A stretch of 64,000 nt of DNA from contig NZ_JAHBGB010000037.1 in assembly GCF_018390555.1 (NCBI RefSeq), positions 62,001-126,000 on the forward strand. The letters are read 5' to 3'. Source of the stretch: Ancylobacter oerskovii (GTDB lineage Bacteria; Pseudomonadota; Alphaproteobacteria; Rhizobiales; Xanthobacteraceae). The notes under the pieces are model-generated. The model was not told the DNA's origin. It made no database searches and worked only from the letters and a program-made list of their open reading frames with translations. Below are positions 45,840 to 55,904 of the stretch, in pieces. Made by a program: the position numbers and the translations under genes. The first letter of the stretch is position 1. Each line of letters starts with the position of its first letter.

Positions 45840-47492
45840 TCAGAACAGGACGGCGGTATTGCGCAGCGTGATCCAGACGCCGAACAGCAGCGGGATGCCG
45901 ACGGCGGCCCAGGCCAGCGCCGCGGTGGCCTCGAAGCCGCCGCGCCCGATGCCGAAGGAGCCGCCGGCCGCATCCGCCGCCAAGGCGGACTTCGCCTTCA
46001 GCGCCGACAATTCCGCCTCGCTCATGTACCAGCGGGCGGCAACCGGGCGCACCAGCGCATTGCAGACGAGGCCCAGCACCAGCATGCCGGCCAGTATGTA
46101 CATGGTGAAGTCGTACACCTGATCGCGCGGCACGCCGGCATTGATCTGGAACTCGCGGATGTAGTTGACCACCACCGGCCCGACGATGCCGGCCGTCGCC
46201 CAGGCGGTCAGGAGCCGCCCGTGGATGGCGCCGACGAACTGGGTGCCGAAGATGTCGGCGAGATAGGCGGGCACGGTGGCGAAGCCGCCGCCATACATGG
46301 AGATGATGACGCAGAGCAGCGTCACGAACAGCGCCTGGCTGCCGTGGCGGGCGACCGAGGGCACGCAGGCATAGAGCACGATGCCCAGCAGGAAGAAGAT
46401 GTAGAAGGTGGTCTTGCGCCCGAGCCGGTCGGAGGCGGAGGCCCAGAAGAAGCGGCCGCCGATGTTGAACAGCGACAGCAGGCCGGCGAAGCCGGCGGCG
46501 ATCGCGGCGATGGAGGCCTTCTGCGCCGTGTCGAGATCGGCGAAGGCCAGCTCGGGATGGCCGATGAGGCGGCCGCCGAAAATCTCCTGCAGCATCGGCG
46601 AGGCCATGCCGATGACGCCGATGCCGGCGGAGACGTTGAGGCAGAGCACCAGCCAGATCAGCCAGAATTGCGGCGTCCGGTGCGCGTCGCGCAGGTGCAC
46701 GCTGTGCACGGCGATCATCTTCGAGCGGGTGGCGGGCGGCGTCCAGCCGTCCGGGCGCCAGCCGTCCGGCGGCACGCGATAGCCGAAGGCGCCCGCCATC
46801 ATGAACACGAAGTAGATGCCCGCCATGACCAGGAAGGTCTGCCAGACGCCGACCGACTGCGGACCCTTGAATAGGTTCATCAGCGCGTCGGCGATCGGGG
46901 CGCCCACCATGGCGCCGCCGCCGAAGCCCATGATCGCCATGCCGGTGGCCATGCCGCGGCGGTCCGGGAACCATTTGATCAGCGTCGACACCGGCGAGAT
47001 GTAGCCGAGCCCGAGGCCGACGCCGCCGATGACGCCGGCACCGAGCCACATCAGCCAGAGCTGGTGCACGGCGACGCCGAGCGCGGCGATGGCGAGGCCG
47101 CCGCACCAGCAGCAGGCCGCCACCACGCCGGCCTTGCGCGGCCCGGCCTTTTCCAGCCAGCCGCCCCACAGCGCCGCCGAGGAGCCGAGCAGCACGAAGA
47201 ACAGCGTGAAGATCCAGCCGAGATCGGCCACCCGCCAGTCGCAGCTGGTGGTGAACAGCGCGCCCGCCAGCGTCATGCCGGGGCAGGAGACCGAGCTGTC
47301 GATGCCGATGGCGCGGGTCAGCGGCAGCCAGAACACGCTGAAGCCATAGGCCATGCCGATGCACAGATGGATCGCCAGCGCCGCGGGCGGCAGCAGCCAG
47401 CGGTTGAAGCCCGCGCGTGCGACGATCCGCTCGCGGTCGAGCACGCCGGCGCCGCCGGACGGGCGGTTGATGTCGTCGAAGGCCGTCGTCAT
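45840..47492 (-). CDS. OFA-family MFS transporter under sigma-54 control
   Basis: This 550-residue MFS protein is of the oxalate/formate antiporter (OFA) family. It begins AALAIHLCIGMAYGFSVFWL, contains GLGLGYISPVSTLIKWFPDRRGMATGMA (the OFA signature between helices 4 and 5) and MYGGGFATVPAYLADIFGTQ in the second half. An insert after helix 1 carries SVSCPGMTLAGALFTTSCDW, with two cysteines. It is longer than the usual 400-450 residues. OFA members move small monocarboxylates or dicarboxylates, or other organic acids. The ATG at 47492 was chosen because upstream codons run through the promoter. A sigma-54 promoter 126 bases upstream and two operators link it to the two-component genes behind it. 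Confidence 0.88.
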   Translation of the reverse strand: MTTAFDDINRPSGGAGVLDRERIVARAGFNRWLLPPAALAIHLCIGMAYGFSVFWLPLTRAIGIDSSVSCPGMTLAGALFTTSCDWRVADLGWIFTLFFVLLGSSAALWGGWLEKAGPRKAGVVAACCWCGGLAIAALGVAVHQLWLMWLGAGVIGGVGLGLGYISPVSTLIKWFPDRRGMATGMAIMGFGGGAMVGAPIADALMNLFKGPQSVGVWQTFLVMAGIYFVFMMAGAFGYRVPPDGWRPDGWTPPATRSKMIAVHSVHLRDAHRTPQFWLIWLVLCLNVSAGIGVIGMASPMLQEIFGGRLIGHPELAFADLDTAQKASIAAIAAGFAGLLSLFNIGGRFFWASASDRLGRKTTFYIFFLLGIVLYACVPSVARHGSQALFVTLLCVIISMYGGGFATVPAYLADIFGTQFVGAIHGRLLTAWATAGIVGPVVVNYIREFQINAGVPRDQVYDFTMYILAGMLVLGLVCNALVRPVAARWYMSEAELSALKAKSALAADAAGGSFGIGRGGFEATAALAWAAVGIPLLFGVWITLRNTAVLF

Positions 47493-47617
47493 AGGCGTTT
47501 CCCAGGTTTTGCCGCCACGCTTGTTTGCCTGGAAGCTCGACCGGGTGGTCCGCCTGCCGCGCGGCTTTGGCGTTCGCCGCGCATGAGCTTCCGCCCGCAG
47601 GGGGCGACAAAAGTTCA

Positions 47618-47632
47618 GCAACGGCCGTGCCA
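47618..47632 (-). promoter_or_regulatory. Sigma-54 (RpoN) promoter for the OFA transporter
   Basis: Read on the minus strand the sequence is TGGCACGGCCGTTGC, an exact match to the TGGCAC(G)-N4-TTGC consensus, with GG and GC at the right spacing for -24 and -12. Transcription would start near 47606, giving a leader of about 110 bases. The two 13-bp palindromes lie about 55-90 bases upstream, the normal place for an enhancer-binding activator. Confidence 0.85.
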
Positions 47633-47687
47633 GCGCGTAAACGCCTTGTTTTTCAATGAATTCGTCGATCCGTACGGGTGGTTTCCG

Positions 47688-47721
47688 GGACAAAATGTCC
47701 GTGGTTTCGGACAAAATGTCC
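47688..47721. promoter_or_regulatory. Two tandem GGACA-AAA-TGTCC palindromes, likely NtrC-type activator sites
   Basis: GGACAAAATGTCC is present at 47688-47700 and again at 47709-47721. The two copies are identical, and spaced 21 bp centre to centre, two helical turns, so dimers bound to both would face the same side. They lie between the sensor kinase stop (47745) and the sigma-54 promoter. The likely ligand is the response regulator at 49765-51153. Confidence 0.8.
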
Positions 47722-47744
47722 GTCCTGGCCGCCGCCTCCGGCGG

Positions 47745-49764
47745 TCAATCGGCTTCCGGCAGGAACACCGTGAAGGTCGATCCCTCGCCCGGCGTGCTGC
47801 GCACCGTGATGTCGCCGCCCTGCCGCGTCACCAGCTTGCGGGTGATCGACAGGCCGAGCCCGTTGCCCTGCGCCGCCTTGGTGCTGAAGAAGGGGTCGAA
47901 GATGCGCGCCATGATCGCCGGCGTCATGCCGCTGCCGGTATCGGCGACCTCGATGCCGATGCCGCGCCGGCCGTTCCATTCCGTGTCGTAGCAGCGCAGC
48001 GTCAGCCGGCCGCCCTCCGTCATGGCGTGGATGGCGTTGACGATCAGGTTGATGAGTACCTGCTGCAGCTCGGTGCGGTTCATCAGCACCAGGCGGGTGG
48101 CGCGGTCCTCGCGCTCGACGAGAACGCCCGATCGATCGAGCAGGTGGCGGACCAGGGGCAGGCAATCGGCGATCACCTCGCCCGGGACGTGCCACTCGCT
48201 GGAGCCGGCATACTCCTCCGGCCGGGCAAATTGCAGAAGGCGGCCGACGATCTCGCTGATCCGGGCGATCTGCTCGTCGATGAGGCGGAATTCGGTGCGT
48301 CCCTCGCCGGAGCGCCCGACCAGCTCGCGCAGCACGTCGAGATTGCCCTGGATCACCGCCACCGGATTGTTGATCTCATGGGCGACGCCGGCGGTGATCT
48401 CGCCGACGGCGGCGAGCTTCTCCGACATGATGAGCTGGCGCGTGGTGGCCTCGATCTCGCGATTGGCGAGCTCGAGGTCCCGCGTGCGCTCCTCGACCCG
48501 GCGGTTGAGCGTGTCGTTCCAGCCCACCAGCTCGCGCTCGCGCTCGGCGAGCTGGTCGAGCAGCCGGTCGAGATTGCGCGCCACCCGCCCGAGCTCGTCA
48601 TCGGTATAGGCGAGGGCGGTTCGCGCGTCGCGCGCGCCGGCCTCGACGCGGGTGATGGTCTCGTCCATGCGCTCCAGCGGCTTGAACACCGAGCGGGCCC
48701 AGCGCAGGAAGATCGGCACGCTCGCCCCCGCCACCGCGAGGAAGGCGGCGATGACGGCGATCAGGGTGATCAGCTTCGAGCGGGTGAAGGGGCGCTCCAG
48801 GAAGCCGACATAGAGCATGCCGATGCGCCGGCCCTCGCTGTCGGCGATCGGCTCATAGGCGGACATGTACCAGTCGTCGACCACGAAGGCGCTGCCGAGC
48901 CAGACCTTGCCCTGTTCCAGCACCGCCTCGCGCACGGCCCTGGAGACGCGGGTGCCGAGCGCCCGCTTCCCTTCGAACAGCCGCACATTGGTGCTGATGC
49001 GCACATCGTCGAGGAACAGCGTCGCGGTGCCGACGCTGCCGTCCGGCAGGCTGTTCTCGCGATAGACGAGGTCGTTGATCGTATCGATGAAGACGAGGTT
49101 CTGGTTGAGCAGGATGCCGGCGACCAGCGCGCCGGTGCCCCCGCCGGGCAGCGGCACCGCGGCGGCGGCGTGCACCACCATGCCGCTGGTCTCGATGGTC
49201 TCGTCCGACGGCGCGGCATTGAGCGTCGGCACGATCTCGATGCGCGCCCGGGCGGCCATCTCCGGGGAGAAGGCCGCCAGCTGGTCCTGCGTGAACACGT
49301 CCACCGCCGTGCGGGTGTCGCCGCCGAGCGCGGCCTCGATCACCGGGCCGTCGCCGGGCGCGCGGCCGGCGGCGATGGGCCGGGCCGAGGCGACGAGACG
49401 GCGTTCGGCATCGATGAGATAGAGGAAGTCGAGCCCGAGCGCCTGGCGCCGTTCCTCCAGCTGCCCCGCCAGCGCGCCGTCGGCGGGGTCGCCCAGCGCG
49501 CCCTGGAAGCGCGCGGACAGGCCGAGCGCCTGGATCCGGTCGCCGGTCGTCTCGAGGATACGCGCGAAATACTGGTGGGCGATGGTGAGGTCGCCATGCA
49601 CCTTGGACTGCAGCAGGGCATCGAACTTGTCGTTCCAGCGCACCATGGTCACGGCGAGCAGCAGCGGCACCATGACGAGGGTGGGCAGCAGGGCGATGGC
49701 GAGGAGGCGGATCCTGACGGGGATGGCGCGCTGCGGCCGGTCCGCCGGATCGGGCCGCGCGGCC

Positions 49765-49781
<17 letters not shown>
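47745..49781 (-). CDS. Sensor histidine kinase with large periplasmic sensor domain
   Basis: This 678-residue membrane kinase has helix 1 (about 25-48), a periplasmic domain of about 290 residues (49-336), helix 2 (about 337-360), a HAMP-like linker and a coiled coil (about 400-450). The HisKA box is VGEITAGVAHEINNPVAVIQ with His468, and the ATPase domain ends ADTGSGM, FFSTKAAQGNGLGLSI. The sensor has the length of a double-Cache domain, typical for organic acid binding. The gene overlaps the response regulator gene by 17 bases. The OFA transporter behind it is probably its output. Confidence 0.93.
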
Positions 49782-51153
<1,372 letters not shown>

Positions 51154-51255
51154 CGCTCTGCCTCCCCCATCGATCCTGTTCTGTTGGCCCGAACCTAGGG
51201 TCAGTGGAGGTCCCGTGGCAAGACGCTTCGGCCGCCGCTGCGGTTGCAGGGGCCT

Positions 51256-53043
51256 TCACGCCGGGGTGTTCGCCTGGTTGCCGGTGCGGAAGAAGGCGAC
51301 GCGGACATTCTCCACCTCGCGCGCGGTCCGGCGGATCCGCATCAGGTCCTTGCGGGCGACCAGGCCGACGAGGCGGGTCGTGCCCGGCTCGACGATCGGC
51401 AGCCGCCCGTGATCCTCGGCGGTCATGCGATCGACGAGCTGTCCCAGCGTCTCGTCGGGGTGGCCGACCACCAGCGCATTGCTGGAGATGCGGTCGAACA
51501 GCGTGCCCGCGAGCGGCTCGTCCTCCGTCCCCCAGCGCAGGATGTCGGCGCGGCTCACCATGCCGACCAGACGCCCGTCCGCCTCGACCAGCGGGTAGGA
51601 TTTGTGCTGGGCCTCGGCGGCGGCGAAGAAGGCGACGGCCGCCTCCACCGGCATCTCCGCCGGCAGCGTGTCGACCTCGCGCACCATGACGTCGGCGGCG
51701 CGCATCAGCTCGAAGGGATCGACGCCATATTCACCGACGATGTGCCGGCCCCGCCGGGCGATCTTCTCGGTGAGGATGGAGCGCTTCAGCAGGAGAACGG
51801 TGACAGCATAGGCGGCGCCGGTCGCCACCAGCACCGGTACCAGCAGGCCGATATTGCCGGTCAGCTCGATGGCGAACAGCACGCCGGTCAGCGGCGCGCG
51901 CATGGTGCCGCCCATCATCGCCGCCATGCCGATCAGCGCCCAGGCGCCGGCATCGCCGGGCAGGAGCTGCCCTTCGAGCCAGCCGATGCAGCCGCCGAAG
52001 ATCAACAGCGGCGCCAGGACGCCGCCCGAGGTGCCGGAGGCCAGCGCCACGATCCAGATCGCCGCCTTGACGGCGACCAGCAGCGCCACTTCCTGTCCGC
52101 CGAGCCGATTGGCCAGCAGATCGCCGATGATGTCATAGCCGACGCCGAGCGCGCGCGGTTCGATGAGGCCGCCGAGCCCGACCACGACGCCGCCGAGCAT
52201 CGGCCACCACATCCAGTGGAAGGGCAGGCGGCCGAACAGGTCCTCGGTGCGGTAGAGCAACTGCGTGAGCCCGGCGGACACCAGCCCGATGACCAGCCCG
52301 GCCACGACGGCGAGCCCGGTGCTCCAGCCGGGCGCGCCGATGGTGCCGCTGAACGGAAACAGCGGCCCGGCCTCGAGGATGAGGGGACGCAGCGCCGCCG
52401 CCAGTGCCGCGGCGGTGATGACGGGAATGAGGCTGCGCGGCTTCCATTCGAACAGCAGCAGTTCCACCGCCAGCAGCACGGCGGCGACCGGCGTGCCGAA
52501 GATCGCGGTCATGCCGGCGGCGGCGCCGGCCACCAGCAGGGTCTTGCGCTCGGCGGCGGTGAGGTGGAAGCATTGCGCGAACAGCGAGCCGATGGCGCCG
52601 CCGGTCATGATGATCGGGCCTTCCGCGCCGAAGGGCCCGCCGGTGCCGATGGAGATGGCGGAGGAGAGCGGCTTGAGCACCGCCACCTTGGGCGACATGC
52701 GGCTCTGGCCGATCAGGATCGCCTCGATGGCCTCGGGAATGCCGTGGCCGCGGATGCGCTCGGAGCCGAAGCGCGCCATGAGACCGATGACGAGGCCGCC
52801 CAGTGCCGGCGTTGCCACCATCCACGGGCCGGGGGCAATGCCGGCCAGCGAAACCATGCGGGTATCGAAGGTGCCGAACCAGACCAGATTGGTCACCAGC
52901 CCGATGGCGGACAGCAGCAGCCAGGCCGCCGCGACGCCGCCGCAGCCGACGCATAGGGCCATGGCCACCAGCACGAGCACGCGCCGGTCGGTGGTGAAGT
53001 CTCCCAATCCGGGACGGCGGTCGGCGGCATGCGGAAGCGACAA
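51256..53043 (-). CDS. CLC-type chloride transporter with C-terminal CBS domains
   Basis: This 595-residue protein has the CLC membrane part (about 20-430) and two CBS domains (about 445-570, LVGMVSRADILRWG and LVGLVARKDLMRIRR). The signature regions are altered: GSGIP is GHGIP (99-103), GREGP is GAEGP (139-143, gating Glu141 kept), and the third is GTSGGVLAPLL. At the site of the proton glutamate (E203 in E. coli ClcA) the sequence is VELLLFEW, with Leu following the conserved Glu194. Whether it is a channel or an antiporter, and for which anion, is open. The gene is divergent from a MarR gene. Confidence 0.9.
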   Translation of the reverse strand: MSLPHAADRRPGLGDFTTDRRVLVLVAMALCVGCGGVAAAWLLLSAIGLVTNLVWFGTFDTRMVSLAGIAPGPWMVATPALGGLVIGLMARFGSERIRGHGIPEAIEAILIGQSRMSPKVAVLKPLSSAISIGTGGPFGAEGPIIMTGGAIGSLFAQCFHLTAAERKTLLVAGAAAGMTAIFGTPVAAVLLAVELLLFEWKPRSLIPVITAAALAAALRPLILEAGPLFPFSGTIGAPGWSTGLAVVAGLVIGLVSAGLTQLLYRTEDLFGRLPFHWMWWPMLGGVVVGLGGLIEPRALGVGYDIIGDLLANRLGGQEVALLVAVKAAIWIVALASGTSGGVLAPLLIFGGCIGWLEGQLLPGDAGAWALIGMAAMMGGTMRAPLTGVLFAIELTGNIGLLVPVLVATGAAYAVTVLLLKRSILTEKIARRGRHIVGEYGVDPFELMRAADVMVREVDTLPAEMPVEAAVAFFAAAEAQHKSYPLVEADGRLVGMVSRADILRWGTEDEPLAGTLFDRISSNALVVGHPDETLGQLVDRMTAEDHGRLPIVEPGTTRLVGLVARKDLMRIRRTAREVENVRVAFFRTGNQANTPA

Positions 53044-53100
53044 GGCGGCGGCTCCATCCTGGGGCTTGCGGTGATTGGCTGCGGCGTCGCGGCCAGATAT

Positions 53101-53113
53101 ATCGTATTACGAT
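53101..53113. promoter_or_regulatory. ATCGTA-T-TACGAT palindrome, likely MarR operator
   Basis: Perfect 6-bp arms around one base. It lies in the 88-base gap between the CLC gene and the MarR gene, 18 bases before the MarR ATG at 53132, and is AT-rich in a GC-rich context. A MarR dimer bound here could repress both directions. Confidence 0.7.
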
Positions 53114-53131
53114 GTAATTCAATGGACCGAT

Positions 53132-53590
53132 ATGACCGACCGACCTCACGCCGCCGATGACTCTCCTGAGTTGGAGGATCGTGACTATGTCGCGCTGGCT
53201 TCCTTCCGCCACGCGCTGCGCCATTTCCTCGCCTTCAGCGAGGAGGCCGCGCGCGCCGTCGGCATGACGCCGCAGCAGCATCAGGCGATCCTGGCCATTC
53301 GCGGCCTGTCGCCGCGCGAAGGCATGACCATCAACGATTTTGCCGAGCGGATGCTGTTGAAGCAGCACACCGCGGTGGAGCTGGTCGACCGGCTGGAAGC
53401 GGCGGGGCTGGTCCGCCGCGCGCGCGACGCGGGCGACCGGCGGCGGGCGCTGCTGACGCTCACCGACCGGGCCGGCGAGCTGTTGGAGGCGCTGTCGCGC
53501 GCGCATCTGGCGCAGATAGGTCGCGACGCGCCTCAGCTGATCGAGATCCTGCAGCGCATGAGCCGGAAGGATGGGCCGGCGCGCTCCTGA
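53132..53590 (+). CDS. MarR-family transcriptional regulator
   Basis: This 152-residue winged-helix protein has helix 1 FRHALRHFLAFSEEAARAVG, the reader INDFAERMLLKQHTAVELVDRLEAAGLV, and the wing RRARDAGDRRRALLTLTDRAGELLE, the complete MarR pattern. The start at ATG 53132 is preferred; a longer frame from 53075 would cover the palindromic operator. It is divergent from the CLC transporter gene and probably controls it. Confidence 0.9.
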   Translation: MTDRPHAADDSPELEDRDYVALASFRHALRHFLAFSEEAARAVGMTPQQHQAILAIRGLSPREGMTINDFAERMLLKQHTAVELVDRLEAAGLVRRARDAGDRRRALLTLTDRAGELLEALSRAHLAQIGRDAPQLIEILQRMSRKDGPARS

Positions 53591-53721
53591 CGGACCGGGG
53601 GCGGGGCGGCCACCGCGAATGCCGCCTCGCCGATCTCGTGCGGCGGAGGCCTGACGCCCCGGAACCATCCCGCCCGGCTGGCGTTCATTCCGTACAACCC
53701 CTTGAGCAAATGGTGACTATC

Positions 53722-54075
53722 ATGAAGCGCGTTTTCGTCGCCACGATCGCTGTTGCCTTGTCGGCGGGTCTTGCCGTGCCGGTGAGTCTTGCCGTGTCGG
53801 GTCCAGCGCTCGCACAGACTGCCAATCCCGCCGCCAATCCCGATCCCGCCACCCCGGCGGTGACGACCCCGGAAGCGCCGCGCCCGGCCGAGCCGGCAAA
53901 GGGAGCGAACAGCTTTACCGAAGCACAGGCGACGTCGCGGATCGAGGCAAAAGGGTTCTCGAACGTAACCGGTCTCGCCAAGGACAAGGACGGTGTGTGG
54001 CGCGGAAAGGCCATGAGGGCCGGCGCCTCCCATGACGTCGCCCTCGACTATCAGGGCAACGTCTTTCCGAATTGA
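53722..54075 (+). CDS. Periplasmic PepSY-like small protein
   Basis: This 117-residue protein has a signal peptide (VFVATIAVALSAGLAVPVSL to PALA, cleavage about 32) and a Pro/Ala-rich linker (NPAANPDPATPAVTTPEAP). A C-terminal domain of about 55 residues follows (SFTEAQATSRIEAKGFSNVT to the end), with a WRGKAM and DVALDYQGNVF ending like PepSY domains. Such small secreted proteins are common in Rhizobiales and have no defined role. It precedes the stress protein gene by 28 bases. Confidence 0.8.
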   Translation: MKRVFVATIAVALSAGLAVPVSLAVSGPALAQTANPAANPDPATPAVTTPEAPRPAEPAKGANSFTEAQATSRIEAKGFSNVTGLAKDKDGVWRGKAMRAGASHDVALDYQGNVFPN

Positions 54076-54103
54076 GACCATTCGACATCCATGGGAGGAA
54101 AGC

Positions 54104-54715
54104 ATGGCTACCGTTTCTGGACTGTTCGACAACTATGACGATGCCCTGACCGCCGTGAACAAGCTCGAGGGGCTCGGCATCGACCGCGCCAATATCAGCA
54201 TCGTCGCCAATAATTCCGGCGACTGGTACGGCCAGCGTGTCGATCGCCCGGACGACAGCAATGCCGGCGAGGGCGCGGCTTCCGGTGCCGGCATCGGTGC
54301 CGTCATCGGAGGTGCCGGCGGGTTGCTGGCCGGCCTTGGCGTGATGGCGATCCCCGGGATCGGTCCGGTGGTCGCCGCCGGCTGGCTGGTCGCCACCGGG
54401 GTGGGCGCCGTGGCCGGTGCCGCCGCCGGCGGTGCGGTCGGCGGGATGGTGGGCGCCATGACCTCGGAGGGCGTGCCGGAGCGCGACGCGCATCTCTATG
54501 CGGAAGGGGTGCGCCGCGGCGGCACCGTGGTGTCCGCGAAGGTCGACGAGGACCGCGTCGCGGAAGCCCAGGACATTCTCAACGACGAGGCGGCCGTCGA
54601 TCTGGCGACCCGCGAGCGGGTCTATCGCGAGGAGGGCTGGTCGCGCTTCGATCCCGACGCGCCGGTCTACACCACAGAAGAAGTGATCCGCGAGCGCGAG
54701 CGCCATCGCCTGTAG
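54104..54715 (+). CDS. General stress protein (17M-like domain) with Gly/Ala-rich membrane segment
   Basis: The 203-residue protein starts with a ferredoxin-like half domain (VSGLFDNYDDALTAVNKLEG, IDRANISIVANNSGDW), as in the YflT/general stress protein 17M family. It continues with a glycine-rich hydrophobic hairpin (GAVIGGAGGLLAGLGVMAIP, VGAVAGAAAGGAVGGMVG). The C-terminal half is a second beta-alpha-beta unit (GTVVSAKVDEDRVAEAQDIL) with an acidic tail. GGGAGGAAAGC upstream is a clear ribosome-binding site. It is probably stress-induced and membrane-associated. Likely co-transcribed with the PepSY-like gene. Confidence 0.82.
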   Translation: MATVSGLFDNYDDALTAVNKLEGLGIDRANISIVANNSGDWYGQRVDRPDDSNAGEGAASGAGIGAVIGGAGGLLAGLGVMAIPGIGPVVAAGWLVATGVGAVAGAAAGGAVGGMVGAMTSEGVPERDAHLYAEGVRRGGTVVSAKVDEDRVAEAQDILNDEAAVDLATRERVYREEGWSRFDPDAPVYTTEEVIRERERHRL

Positions 54716-54736
54716 CTCGATCCCGCCCGATCGGGG

Positions 54737-54770
54737 CCCGCCCGTCCTCCGAAGCCGGATGGCGGGCGGG
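54737..54770. terminator. Hairpin between convergent genes
   Basis: CCCGCCCGTC pairs with GGCGGGCGGG over 10 bp (one T-G pair), loop of 14 bases, 22 bases after the stress protein stop. It stands between that gene and the convergent ABC permease gene. T residues after the right arm are few (TTC). Confidence 0.6.
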
Positions 54771-54788
54771 TTCTGCGCCGGCCGGTGG

Positions 54789-55901
54789 CTACCGGAGGAA
54801 TTTCCTGAACCGGCGCAGGGCGAAGAAGAACAGCACGCCGCCAATGGCGACGAGGGCCGCGAATTGCGGCCAGACCACATCGAGGCCGGCACCGCGGAAC
54901 AGCACCGACTGCGCCAGCATCACGAAATGCGTGTTGGGCGCCGCCAGCATGATGTCCTGGATGATCTGCGGCATGCTCTCGCGCGGCGTGGACCCACCGG
55001 ACAGCACCTGGAGCGGCAGCAGCACCAGCATCAGCAGCAGTCCGAATTGCGGCATGGTACCGGCCATGGTGGCCAGGAAGATGCCCATCGAGGTGGTGGC
55101 GAAGAGCTGCAGGGCGGTGCCGACGAGGAACAGGCTCAGCGAGCCGTTGATCGGCACCTTCAGCGCCCACTGGACGACGAAGACCAGCGAGGCGCTCGCC
55201 GCGATCAGCACCACCAGCCCCATCGACCAGATCTTGCTCAGCATGATCTCGGTCGGCGTCACCGGCATCACCAGCAGATGCTCGATGGTGCCGTGCTCGC
55301 GCTCGCGGATGAGCGCCGCCCCCGTCAGGATGATCGACAGCATGGTGATCGACGAGATGACGTTGGTGATCGAGCCGAACCAGCCCTTGCTGAGCTGCTG
55401 GTTGAAACGGGCCCGCAGTGCCAGATCGACCGGCACCGTACCGCCGCCGCGATGGCGGTTGAGGAACTCGCTCACCTCGTCGGAAACGATCGACTGGACG
55501 TAGCCGCCGCCGGAGAAGGCCTGCGACATGCGGGTGGCGTCGATGTTGAGCTGGATGGTGGGCGAGCGGCCGGCGAGGAGATCGCGCTGGAAGTTCGGCG
55601 GGATGTTGAGCGCGAAGGTGTCGAGCCCGGCATCCATCCGGCGATCCATCTCATAGGGCGAGATCAGCTTGGGCACGGAGAAATAGGGTGGATAGAACGC
55701 GGTGATGAGCCGGGTGGAGACCGGCGACTGGTCCTCGTCGACGATGGCGATCGCCGCCCGGTTCAGCGTCTCCGGCGTGGCGCTCGAGGCGGTGTAGATC
55801 GACACGGTGAAGGAATAGACGATCAGCACCAGCAGCATGGGATCGCGTGCCAGCCCGCGCAGTTCCTTGATGCCCAGCTGGAAGATGTTGGCGGCGCGCA
55901 T
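54789..55901 (-). CDS. ABC-2 type export permease
   Basis: This 370-residue permease belongs to the YhhJ/YbhR type. A first helix (LIVYSFTVSIYTASSATPET start) is followed by a periplasmic domain of about 140 residues. A cluster of five helices then follows, with the marker GAALIREREHGTIEHLLVMP, shared by ABC-2 exporters. It begins 3 bases after the stop of the ATPase/permease fusion, so it is the last gene of the export operon. It likely forms the membrane channel together with the permease half of the fusion protein. Confidence 0.9.
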   Translation of the reverse strand: MRAANIFQLGIKELRGLARDPMLLVLIVYSFTVSIYTASSATPETLNRAAIAIVDEDQSPVSTRLITAFYPPYFSVPKLISPYEMDRRMDAGLDTFALNIPPNFQRDLLAGRSPTIQLNIDATRMSQAFSGGGYVQSIVSDEVSEFLNRHRGGGTVPVDLALRARFNQQLSKGWFGSITNVISSITMLSIILTGAALIREREHGTIEHLLVMPVTPTEIMLSKIWSMGLVVLIAASASLVFVVQWALKVPINGSLSLFLVGTALQLFATTSMGIFLATMAGTMPQFGLLLMLVLLPLQVLSGGSTPRESMPQIIQDIMLAAPNTHFVMLAQSVLFRGAGLDVVWPQFAALVAIGGVLFFFALRRFRKFLR

Positions 55902-55904
55902 GGG

